From Comamonadaceae bacterium (GTDB lineage Bacteria > Pseudomonadota > Gammaproteobacteria > Burkholderiales > Burkholderiaceae), in NCBI GenBank assembly GCA_947484245.1, contig CANKOT010000151.1, positions 1 through 5,450 on the forward strand: 5,450 bases of DNA. The letters run 5' to 3'. The position numbers were made by a program, and so were the translations under genes. Under the pieces are notes generated by a model. It made no database searches. It was not told the origin of the DNA and saw only the letters and a list, made by a program, of their open reading frames with translations. Below, piece by piece: positions 1 through 5,193 of the stretch (the first letter of the stretch is position 1; each line of letters begins with the position of its first letter).

Positions 1-80
1 CATACGGGTCCTGGTTAATCTCCGTCTTGTCCTAGAGGAATAGACTTGTTGAATTCTGAGACATGATGCTAGACTGTGAT

Positions 81-110
81 TTGACGCTAGGTTGTCATTT
101 CGACGACAAT
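81..110 (+). promoter_or_regulatory. Candidate sigma-70 promoter of the regulator-rluF unit
   Basis: TTGACG at 81-86 matches the -35 consensus at 5 of 6 positions. After an 18-bp spacer, GACAAT at 105-110 matches the -10 consensus at 4 of 6. Transcription would start near 117, giving a leader of about 53 nt before the ATG at 170. A weaker alternative is an extended -10 (TGC-TAGACT, 67-75) with a poor -35 TTGTTG at 46-51. The call is from consensus matching only. Confidence 0.4.
92..109. promoter_or_regulatory. Inverted repeat TTGTC-N8-GACAA, possible operator
   Basis: The two 5-bp arms at 92-96 and 105-109 are perfect inverted repeats separated by 8 bp. The second arm coincides with the candidate -10 element and the first lies in the spacer, which is where a repressor would block RNA polymerase. 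A second overlapping dyad, TGAC-N8-GTCA, spans 82-97. The regulator encoded directly downstream could bind here to control itself. The arm spacing is not the classic CRP (TGTGA-N6-TCACA) or FNR (TTGAT-N4-ATCAA) arrangement, so the binder is unknown. Confidence 0.3.
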
Positions 111-123
111 TGCTAGGTCGCTC

Positions 124-147
124 CCCTAGGATTTTCCCTAGGATTTT
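124..147. repeat. Perfect 12-bp tandem repeat, two copies
   Basis: The unit CCCTAGGATTTT occurs twice back to back (124-135 and 136-147) and a further C follows. Each unit contains the palindrome CCTAGG. It lies in the presumed 5' leader, 22 bp before the ATG of the regulator. It may be a simple duplication or a pair of protein-binding sites. I cannot assign a function. Confidence 0.7.
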
Positions 148-169
148 CAACGTCTTACAGCAAGTTGAC

Positions 170-913
170 ATGAAATCTGATCTGCATCAAAGAAGACGTC
201 CTCCAACAGACGAGGAATTGAGCAATATTCCGTGGCTGACTTTGCTGATGCCCAAGGAACGCGATCGCGCCGTCAATGCCCTGCGAGTCGGCGATGCAGA
301 AAAAGGTGACTATGTGTGCCGAGTGGGCCGCCCCGTCACTTATTGGTTTGGCAACGTATCGGGCCTTCTCAAAATGAGCACCGACAACATTGACGGCCAA
401 ACCATGACTTTCACGGGTGTGCCGCCAGGCGGTTGGTTTGGCGAAGGCACGGCTTTGAAACGCGAGGCCTACCGCTACAACATTCAAGCCCTGAGGGCCA
501 GCGTGGTGGCGGGCTTGCCCCTTGAGACTTTTCATTGGCTGATTGACAACTCGCTGGGCTTTAACCGCTTCGTCATGAACCAGTTGAATGAGCGCTTGGC
601 TCAGTTCATTGCGGCCAGGGAGTTTGACCGATTGAGCAATCCTGATTTGCGCGTTGCCCGCAATTTGGCGGCCCTCTTCAATCCGGTTCTGTTTCCAGGT
701 GTGGGCGATTTGCTGCGCATTACCCAACAAGAGCTGGCTTATCTGGTGGGGCTTTCTAGACAGCGCGTGAATGAAGCCATGATTCACCTGCAGGAAGAGG
801 AACTCATCAGGGTTGAATATGGCGGCGTTCGAATTTTGAATTTGCACGGCCTAAGAACCCGCATGATTGACCGCAGAAACAGGGACAATCCGTCCAAAGA
901 AAACGTTTTATGA
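170..913 (+). CDS. Crp/Fnr-family transcriptional regulator
   Basis: The 247-residue product has the two-domain plan of the Crp/Fnr family. Residues about 15-135 form an N-terminal cyclic-nucleotide-binding-type beta-roll with the Gly-rich FGEG turn at 90-93. A long dimerisation helix follows at about 135-170, then a C-terminal winged helix-turn-helix at about 184-222 whose recognition helix includes LSRQRVNEAM. Length is normal for the family. It has a single cysteine (Cys50), so it is not an FNR-type iron-sulfur oxygen sensor. The residues that bind cAMP in CRP are not clearly conserved, and the ligand is unknown. I chose the ATG at 170 over an in-frame TTG at 92 because the extra 26 residues resemble no domain and the TTG lies inside a palindrome within the likely promoter. 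There is no strong Shine-Dalgarno before 170, so the start is moderately sure. The stop overlaps the next start as ATGA. Close relatives appear widespread in Comamonadaceae but, to my knowledge, are uncharacterised. Confidence 0.9.
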   Translation: MKSDLHQRRRPPTDEELSNIPWLTLLMPKERDRAVNALRVGDAEKGDYVCRVGRPVTYWFGNVSGLLKMSTDNIDGQTMTFTGVPPGGWFGEGTALKREAYRYNIQALRASVVAGLPLETFHWLIDNSLGFNRFVMNQLNERLAQFIAAREFDRLSNPDLRVARNLAALFNPVLFPGVGDLLRITQQELAYLVGLSRQRVNEAMIHLQEEELIRVEYGGVRILNLHGLRTRMIDRRNRDNPSKENVL

Positions 914-1764
914 TTCAGCCTCCTCCAAAGCCAGCCTTTGCTCGCGCGCCACGACCTGCCAACGCGGTCTCAAGCGCACACCCCAGTGCTTCTGGCGCCA
1001 CCACAGTGCGCTTGAACAAACGCATGGCCGAGTTGGGACTTTGCTCACGCCGCGAAGCCGATGCTTGGATTGAGCAAGGCTGGGTGAGGGTCAATGGGCA
1101 ATTGGCCGAGATGGGCATGCAAGTGGGCTCAACCGATCGCATCACGGTTGAGCGTGAAGCCCAAGCCCAACAAGAACAACAAGTGACGGTGTTGCTGCAC
1201 AAACCCCTGGGGTACGTGAGTGGCCAGGCGGAGGACGGGCATGAGCCCGCCATGGTCTTGTTTCAAGCGCGCAATCAATGGTCGGGCGACACCACTCGCA
1301 TTCGCTTCAGCCCTGCGCAGTTCAAAGGCCTGGCACCTGCCGGCCGCTTGGACATTGACTCTGTGGGCATGCTGGTTATGACGCAAGATGGCCGCGTGGC
1401 GCGTCAACTCATTGGCGAAGACGCCGACATGGAGAAAGAATATTTGGTGCGCGTCACTTGCGCGGGGCCGCAAGGCGATATTGCGGTCAACGTGCAAGCG
1501 CATTTTCCTGCGGCACAAATGCAAAGACTGCGTCACGGCTTGAGCTTGGATGGCAAGCCTTTGAAGCCGGCGCAAGTGGAATGGCAAAACCCAGAGCAAC
1601 TTCGCTTTGTGCTGAAAGAAGGCAAGAAGCGGCAGATTCGGCGCATGTGCGAGCAAGTGGGTCTGAAGGTGGTGGGGCTCAAGCGCATTCGCATGGGCCG
1701 CATCAGCTTGGGTGCTTTGCCGGTGGGGCAGTGGCGGTATTTAGGTGCCAAAGAATCTTTTTAA
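910..1764 (+). CDS. rluF: 23S rRNA pseudouridine synthase, RsuA/RluB/E/F family, RluF-like
   Basis: The product is 284 residues and isomerises a specific uridine in rRNA to pseudouridine. E. coli RluF acts on U2604 of 23S rRNA and also on tRNA-Tyr. A Pro/Ala-rich, probably disordered leader covers residues 1-32. An S4 RNA-binding domain follows at 33-80 (RLNKRMAELGLCSRREAD). The catalytic domain contains the family motif GRLDID with the presumed nucleophile Asp148. The late motif RQIRRMCE at 241-248 and the ending LPVGQWRYL favour RluF over RluB (RRLWE) or RluE (RRMTA). Compared with E. coli RluF there is an insertion of some 20-25 residues just before GRLD, which I take to be usual for beta-proteobacterial members. 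The long basic C-terminal tail of E. coli RluF is absent. Its start overlaps the regulator's stop by 4 bp and has only a weak upstream AAAGA, which suggests translational coupling. Family is certain; the exact target uridine is inferred. Confidence 0.88.
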   Translation: MIQPPPKPAFARAPRPANAVSSAHPSASGATTVRLNKRMAELGLCSRREADAWIEQGWVRVNGQLAEMGMQVGSTDRITVEREAQAQQEQQVTVLLHKPLGYVSGQAEDGHEPAMVLFQARNQWSGDTTRIRFSPAQFKGLAPAGRLDIDSVGMLVMTQDGRVARQLIGEDADMEKEYLVRVTCAGPQGDIAVNVQAHFPAAQMQRLRHGLSLDGKPLKPAQVEWQNPEQLRFVLKEGKKRQIRRMCEQVGLKVVGLKRIRMGRISLGALPVGQWRYLGAKESF

Positions 1765-1780
1765 TTTCAATTTCAATTTA
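1763..1780. repeat. AT-rich 6-bp tandem repeat at the rluF stop
   Basis: Three consecutive hexamers, AATTTC, AATTTC and AATTTA, begin inside the TAA stop of rluF and fill part of the short gap before the next gene. The gap (1765-1810) has no clear terminator and no good -35/-10 pair. The AT-rich stretch could contribute to a promoter for the next gene, but I cannot define one. Confidence 0.5.
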
Positions 1781-1797
1781 AATAGCAGCCTTGGTTT

Positions 1798-1801
1798 GGA
1801 G
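1798..1801 (+). promoter_or_regulatory. Ribosome-binding site that sets the substrate-binding protein start
   Basis: GGAG lies 9 nt before the ATG at 1811. It supports that start over the upstream GTG at 1745, which would lie inside rluF and place 22 Asn/Phe-rich residues before the signal peptide. Confidence 0.65.
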
Positions 1802-1810
1802 CAAAACAGC

Positions 1811-2848
1811 ATGAATTCAACATTGAAAAAAACTTGGAAAACCGCATTGAGCCTGTGTGTCTTAAGCAGCGCACTGAGCTCTGGCGCGCAGACGGCCTCC
1901 GTCAATGCCATTTGCAGTACCGATCAGAGCTGGTGCGAAATGGCGGCCCAAGCATTCACCAAAGCCACTGGCATCACGGTGCTTCAAACCCGCAAAGCTA
2001 CGGGCGAGGCCTTGGCGCAAATTCGTGCTGAAGCCGCCAACCCCAAAACCGACATTTGGTGGGGCGGCACAGGCGATCCATTTTTACAAGCGGCTGAAAT
2101 TGGCTTGCTTGCCCCCTACCGTCCCGCCTACATCAATGACCTCTACGGTTGGAGTGTTCGCCAATACGCCATGTCGGAAAACAAAGTGGGCGGCTTCTAC
2201 ACCAGCGCCATTGGCTTTGGTTGGAACACCGAATTGTTGAAAAAGAAAAACCTGCCTGTGCCCAAGTGCTGGTCAGATTTGATCAAGCCCATTTACAAAG
2301 GCGAGGTTGAAATTTCACACCCCGCTTCGAGTGGCACGGCCTACACCATCTTGGCAGGTCTGGTTCAACTGATGGGCGAGGAAGCCGCTTTTGAATACAT
2401 GAAAAAGCTCAACGCCAACATCACCCAATACACCCGCAGTGGCACGGCCCAAGCGCCCAATGTGGCCAAGGGCGAAGTGGCTGTCGGTATCAGTTTTATG
2501 TTTGGTTTTGACCTTTGGAAACACAACAAGTACCCCGTGCAATCTGGTGCGCCCTGCGAAGGGACCAGCTATGAAATTGGTGGCATTGCGCTCATCAAAG
2601 GCGCACGCAACGCTGCTGCAGCCAAACAATATTACGACTGGCTCATGAGCGCTGAAGGCCAAAAGATTGGCGGTTTGGCGGGTAGCCTGCAATTTCCAGC
2701 CAACAAAACTTTCAAACCAGACCCCCGCATTCCCACGCTCGACGATGTCAGGTTGATCAAATACGACTTTGAGAAGTATGGCAAAGCCGCAGAGCGAAAG
2801 CGTCTGCTCGACCGCTGGAACAAAGAAGTGGGCGCACAGGCTCGCTAA
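1811..2848 (+). CDS. Periplasmic ABC-transporter substrate-binding protein (family 1, iron(III)/AEP/polyamine-like)
   Basis: This is a 345-residue secreted binding protein that would deliver a ligand to an inner-membrane ABC importer. Residues 1-26 form a signal peptide: basic MNSTLKKTWK, a hydrophobic core, and a likely signal peptidase I site after SGA. Cys16 is not in a proper lipobox. The mature protein has the two-lobe family-1 pattern, including VNAICSTDQSW at 31-41, a TDIWWGGTGDP segment at 80-90 and a C-terminal YYDWLMSAEGQKIGG at 274-288, as in FbpA-type and 2-aminoethylphosphonate binding proteins. No hinge Tyr-Tyr pair typical of FbpA iron binding is evident; the only YY is in the late helix, so the ligand is uncertain. 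The mature chain has four cysteines (35, 42, 153, 249), which could form two disulfides. I chose ATG 1811 over an in-frame GTG at 1745 because GGAG at 1798-1801 is well spaced and the signal peptide begins there. No permease or ATPase gene is adjacent. Confidence 0.9.
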   Translation: MNSTLKKTWKTALSLCVLSSALSSGAQTASVNAICSTDQSWCEMAAQAFTKATGITVLQTRKATGEALAQIRAEAANPKTDIWWGGTGDPFLQAAEIGLLAPYRPAYINDLYGWSVRQYAMSENKVGGFYTSAIGFGWNTELLKKKNLPVPKCWSDLIKPIYKGEVEISHPASSGTAYTILAGLVQLMGEEAAFEYMKKLNANITQYTRSGTAQAPNVAKGEVAVGISFMFGFDLWKHNKYPVQSGAPCEGTSYEIGGIALIKGARNAAAAKQYYDWLMSAEGQKIGGLAGSLQFPANKTFKPDPRIPTLDDVRLIKYDFEKYGKAAERKRLLDRWNKEVGAQAR

Positions 2849-2867
2849 GTTGCCCAAGCATTAGCCC

Positions 2868-2895
2868 CTTGAAATTGACCAACCCATCCCCAAAT
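2868..2895 (+). promoter_or_regulatory. Heat-shock (sigma-32/RpoH) promoter of htpG
   Basis: CTTGAAA at 2868-2874 is a full match to the -35 element of RpoH promoters. After a 13-bp spacer, CCCCAAAT at 2888-2895 matches the characteristic CCCCATnT -10 at all but one defined position. This is the expected promoter class for htpG, which is an RpoH regulon member in E. coli. Transcription would start near 2901-2903, leaving a leader of about 80 nt. No convincing sigma-70 promoter was found in the same gap: TTGCAA (2943-2948) and TGTAAT (2962-2967) are only 13 bp apart. Confidence 0.85.
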
Positions 2896-2927
2896 CTAGG
2901 GGTGCTGGGGAAATTTGACCCTATGTC

Positions 2928-2946
2928 GCAGCGGCCCCCCGCTTGC
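2928..2946 (+). other. GC-rich hairpin in the htpG 5' leader
   Basis: GCAG at 2928-2931 can pair with TTGC at 2943-2946 (including one G-U), and CGG at 2932-2934 with CCG at 2939-2941. This leaves a bulged C at 2942 and a 4-nt C loop. The hairpin ends 35 nt before the ATG, so it does not itself cover the start. No U-run follows, so it is not a typical terminator. Its role, if any, is unknown. Confidence 0.35.
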
Positions 2947-2981
2947 AAAACTCGTTTTAACTGTAATTTGTAGATACGAAG

Positions 2982-4949
2982 ATGACTAAAAAGACCCATG
3001 CTTTCCAAGCCGAAGTGGCCCAACTTTTGCACTTGGTGACCCACTCGCTTTATTCCAACCCCGAAATTTTTGTGCGCGAATTGGTGTCCAACGCATCAGA
3101 TGCCTGCGACAAACTGCGCTTCGAGGCATTGAACAACGATGCGCTGTACGAGAGCCAGCCCAATTTGGAAGTGCGTTTGTCGTTTGACACTGAGGCCAAG
3201 ACCCTGACCATTACCGACAACGGCATTGGCATGACGGCCCAAGAGGCCATCGACAACTTGGGCACCATTGCCAAGAGCGGCACCAAAGACTTCGTGAGCA
3301 AGTTGTCTGGCGATCAAAAGGCCGACGCCCAACTCATTGGCCAGTTTGGCGTGGGTTTCTATTCTGGCTTCATTGTGGCCGACAAGATCACAGTGGAAAC
3401 GCGCCGCGCCGGTGCGCCTGCATCCGAGGGCGTGCGCTGGATCAGTGGTGGCACGGGCGATTTTGAAGTTGAAAACATCGAGCTTGCACATCGGGGCTCC
3501 AGCATCATTTTGCATTTGCGCGAAGACGCACTGCAATACGCCAACACTTGGAAATTGAAAGAAATCGTTGGCAAATACTCCGACCACATCAGCTTGCCCA
3601 TCTTGATGGAAAAACAAGAGTGGAAAGATGGCGAACTGATTGGCAAGGACGAAAGCGAAGGCCGTCAACCTGGCAGCATGGTTAAAACTGGCGAATGGGA
3701 AGCCATCAACCAGGCAACTGCGCTGTGGACACGTCCTAAAAAGGATGTGACAGAAGAGCAGTACAAAGAGTTCTACAAACACATTAGCAAAGACTTTGCC
3801 GAACCGCTCACTTGGACTCACAACCGGGTGGAAGGCAGCACCGAGTACACGCAACTTTTGTACATTCCTTCGCAAGCACCGCAAGACTTGTGGAACCGCG
3901 ACAAGAAAGCCGGCATCAAATTGTATGTGAAACGCGTCTTCATCATGGACGACGCAGAGGCCTTGATGCCCAGCTATTTGCGTTTCGTCAAAGGCGTGGT
4001 CGACTCTGCCGATTTGCCTTTGAACGTGAGCCGCGAGTTGCTGCAAGAAAGCCGCGACGTGAAAGCCATTCGCGAAGGCTGTACCAAGCGTGTGTTGTCG
4101 ATGTTGGAAGACTTGGCCAAGCACGACGCAGTGCCCTCCACCGCTGCCGACGAAGTGACCGACGTGGTGAGCGAAGAGGACAAAGCCAAACTAGGCCAGT
4201 ACACAAGTTTCTACAAAGAGTTTGGCGCAGTGCTCAAAGAAGGTTTGGGCGAAGACTTTGGCAACCGCGATCGCTTGGCCAAATTGTTGCGCTTTGCCTC
4301 TACGTCGTCCGATGAAGTCAGCGTGTCTTTGACCGCCTATAAAGCGCGCATGAAAGAAGGCCAAGAAGCCATCTACTACATCACCGCCGACACTTTGGCT
4401 GCAGCCAAGCACAGCCCGCAACTGGAAGTGTTCAAGAAGAAAGGCATTGAAGTTTTGCTCATGACCGACCGCGTGGATGAGTGGGCCTTGAACTTCTTGA
4501 ACGAGTTTGACGGCACCCCCATGCAAAGCGTGGCCAAAGGCGCTGTCGACTTAGGTACCCTGCAAGACGAAGAAGAAAAGAAAGCCGCTGAAGAAGCTGC
4601 CGAAGCCTTCAAGCCTTTGCTGGCCAAGTTGAAAGAAGCTTTGAAGGACAAAGCCGAGGATGTGCGTGTGACCAGTCGCTTGGTGGACTCACCTGCTTGT
4701 CTTGTGGTCACTGACAACGGCATGAGCATGCAATTGGCGCGCATGCTCAAACAAGCGGGCCAAGAAGCACCTGAATCTAAGCCTGTGCTGGAAGTCAATC
4801 CTGACCATGCTTTGGTCAAGAAGCTCGAAGGCTCTGTGCACTTTCATGACCTGGCCAACATTTTGTTTGACCAAGCATTGCTGGCCGAAGGCGGTATGCC
4901 TGCAGATCCAGCGGCTTATGTGCGCCGCGTGAATGCTTTATTGGTTTAA
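2982..4949 (+). CDS. htpG: Molecular chaperone HtpG (bacterial Hsp90)
   Basis: HtpG is the cytosolic, homodimeric, ATP-driven Hsp90 chaperone that remodels partly folded clients, often with DnaK. The 655-residue product is complete and a little longer than E. coli HtpG (624). The N-terminal GHKL ATPase domain (about 1-215) has the catalytic Glu33 in [13 protein letters not shown], the nucleotide-binding DNGIGM (Asp79), [11 protein letters not shown] and the glycine lid [11 protein letters not shown] at 120-130. The middle domain (about 230-500) carries [13 protein letters not shown], whose Arg351 corresponds to the ATP-contacting arginine. The C-terminal dimerisation domain includes a charged Glu/Lys/Ala-rich helical stretch at about 527-560, the [11 protein letters not shown] strand, and [12 protein letters not shown]; it ends in RRVNALLV. 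As in other bacterial Hsp90s there is no long charged linker and no MEEVD tail. The ATG at 2982 begins the conserved N-terminus, although it has only GAAG directly next to it and no well-spaced Shine-Dalgarno. It is a single-gene heat-shock unit with its own RpoH promoter and a terminator downstream. Confidence 0.98.
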   Translation: MTKKTHAFQAEVAQLLHLVTHSLYSNPEIFVRELVSNASDACDKLRFEALNNDALYESQPNLEVRLSFDTEAKTLTITDNGIGMTAQEAIDNLGTIAKSGTKDFVSKLSGDQKADAQLIGQFGVGFYSGFIVADKITVETRRAGAPASEGVRWISGGTGDFEVENIELAHRGSSIILHLREDALQYANTWKLKEIVGKYSDHISLPILMEKQEWKDGELIGKDESEGRQPGSMVKTGEWEAINQATALWTRPKKDVTEEQYKEFYKHISKDFAEPLTWTHNRVEGSTEYTQLLYIPSQAPQDLWNRDKKAGIKLYVKRVFIMDDAEALMPSYLRFVKGVVDSADLPLNVSRELLQESRDVKAIREGCTKRVLSMLEDLAKHDAVPSTAADEVTDVVSEEDKAKLGQYTSFYKEFGAVLKEGLGEDFGNRDRLAKLLRFASTSSDEVSVSLTAYKARMKEGQEAIYYITADTLAAAKHSPQLEVFKKKGIEVLLMTDRVDEWALNFLNEFDGTPMQSVAKGAVDLGTLQDEEEKKAAEEAAEAFKPLLAKLKEALKDKAEDVRVTSRLVDSPACLVVTDNGMSMQLARMLKQAGQEAPESKPVLEVNPDHALVKKLEGSVHFHDLANILFDQALLAEGGMPADPAAYVRRVNALLV

Positions 4950-5022
4950 GTTCAATTTGAAAGAATTTGGAAGACCAAAAAGCAAGGATTTTTAAATTCT
5001 GTTGTACAGTCATTTCACCATC

Positions 5023-5063
5023 CCCCTTTTGACCGCTTGGTTTGGCCAAGTTCTCTAAAGGGG
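5023..5063 (+). other. Two-part hairpin directly upstream of the terminator
   Basis: CCCCTTT at 5023-5029 pairs perfectly with AAAGGGG at 5057-5063. CTTGG at 5036-5040 pairs perfectly with CCAAG at 5046-5050 around a 5-nt loop. The two stems are separated by a symmetrical internal loop with 6 nt on each side. G5063 is also the first base of the terminator stem, so the two structures touch. This could stabilise the htpG mRNA 3' end or be part of a small RNA. It is seen by eye and not tested by folding. Confidence 0.5.
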
Positions 5064-5095
5064 ACAAGCCGCCTCAAGGCGGCTTTGTCATTTCT
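5063..5095 (+). terminator. Rho-independent terminator after htpG
   Basis: AAGCCGCC at 5066-5073 and GGCGGCTT at 5078-5085 form a perfect 8-bp stem closed by a TCAA loop. Outer GAC/GTC pairs extend it past one bulged T (5086). A T-rich tail follows, though G and C interrupt it. It lies 114 bp after the htpG stop and separates htpG from the next gene. The core stem is symmetrical with A's on its left side, so it may also work weakly for the other strand. Confidence 0.85.
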
Positions 5096-5109
5096 GGAAG
5101 GCTGAACTG

Positions 5110-5137
5110 TTGCGTTTATTTCGAATAATGCTAATAT
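5110..5137 (+). promoter_or_regulatory. Candidate sigma-70 promoter of the antitoxin-like gene
   Basis: TTGCGT at 5110-5115 (4 of 6 matches to the -35) is followed, after 16 bp, by TAATAT at 5132-5137 (4 of 6 matches to the -10). The setting is AT-rich and sits between the terminator and the start of the gene at 5194. The match is moderate and other placements are possible. Confidence 0.3.
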
Positions 5138-5156
5138 TGCGATTAAATCCTCGAAA
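5115..5156. promoter_or_regulatory. Inverted repeats overlapping the promoter, possible autoregulatory operator
   Basis: TTTCGA at 5119-5124 and TCGAAA at 5151-5156 form a 6-bp inverted repeat with 26 bp between the arms. A tight palindrome, TTATT-TCG-AATAA, spans about 5116-5128. There is also an imperfect direct repeat, in which the 14 bp from 5109 and the 14 bp from 5136 agree at 10 positions. Antitoxins commonly repress their own operon by binding such repeats over the promoter, so this fits the downstream gene. The assignment is an inference. Confidence 0.3.
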
Positions 5157-5182
5157 AGGTCTCTTTAATTTTGGCAACAGCT

Positions 5183-5187
5183 AGGAG
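5183..5187 (+). promoter_or_regulatory. Ribosome-binding site of the antitoxin-like gene
   Basis: AGGAG lies 6 nt before the ATG at 5194. It is the best Shine-Dalgarno in the window and supports the existence of a gene that has no stop within view. Confidence 0.8.
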
Positions 5188-5193
5188 AAATCA

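Larger units (their letters stand above)
1..169. other. CTAG-rich intergenic leader upstream of the Crp/Fnr-type regulator
   Basis: I see no convincing gene in this stretch. It contains six CTAG tetranucleotides, starting at 32, 69, 87, 113, 126 and 138, a candidate sigma-70 promoter at 81-110, an 18-bp inverted repeat at 92-109 and a 12-bp tandem repeat at 124-147. On the minus strand, the first three bases of the window read as an ATG preceded by AGGA at 5 nt spacing. A divergent gene may therefore start exactly at the window edge, in which case this would be a divergent promoter region. That last point is speculative because only the start codon would be visible. Confidence 0.6.
4950..5193. 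other. Intergenic region between htpG and the antitoxin-like gene
   Basis: There is no credible gene in these 244 bp. The first 70 bp are AT-rich with a small palindrome, TTCAA-T-TTGAA (4951-4961). The middle carries a compound hairpin at 5023-5063 that abuts a strong terminator at 5063-5089. The last 100 bp are again AT-rich, with inverted and direct repeats and a candidate promoter for the next gene. Confidence 0.7.

Noticed and set aside
92..169. In-frame TTG start that would lengthen the regulator by 26 residues
   Set aside because: The added residues (Arg/Phe-rich, containing the translated tandem repeat) resemble no domain, and the TTG sits inside the inverted repeat within the likely promoter.
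155..847. 230-residue minus-strand open frame opposite the regulator
   Set aside because: It mirrors the regulator's coding region, has no recognisable family pattern and no ribosome-binding site.
170..913. Identification of the regulator as FNR itself
   Set aside because: It has only one cysteine, so it cannot carry the four-cysteine iron-sulfur cluster of FNR.
1745..1810. In-frame GTG start for the substrate-binding protein, overlapping rluF
   Set aside because: It would put 22 low-complexity residues before a normal signal peptide, while ATG 1811 has a good GGAG ribosome-binding site.
2887..2911. TCCCC ... GGGGA hairpin as a terminator for the substrate-binding protein gene
   Set aside because: The CCCC is the -10 element of the RpoH promoter, the stem is only 5 bp with a long loop, and no T-run follows.
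2943..2967. TTGCAA and TGTAAT as a sigma-70 promoter for htpG
   Set aside because: The spacing is only 13 bp, too short for a sigma-70 promoter.
3096..4124. 342-residue minus-strand open frame inside htpG
   Set aside because: It is antisense to a highly conserved gene and has no recognisable domain; the frame is kept open by the codon bias of htpG.
3812..4315. Arg-rich 167-residue plus-strand frame within htpG
   Set aside because: Its composition is typical of a shifted frame of a GC-biased gene, and it lies wholly inside htpG.
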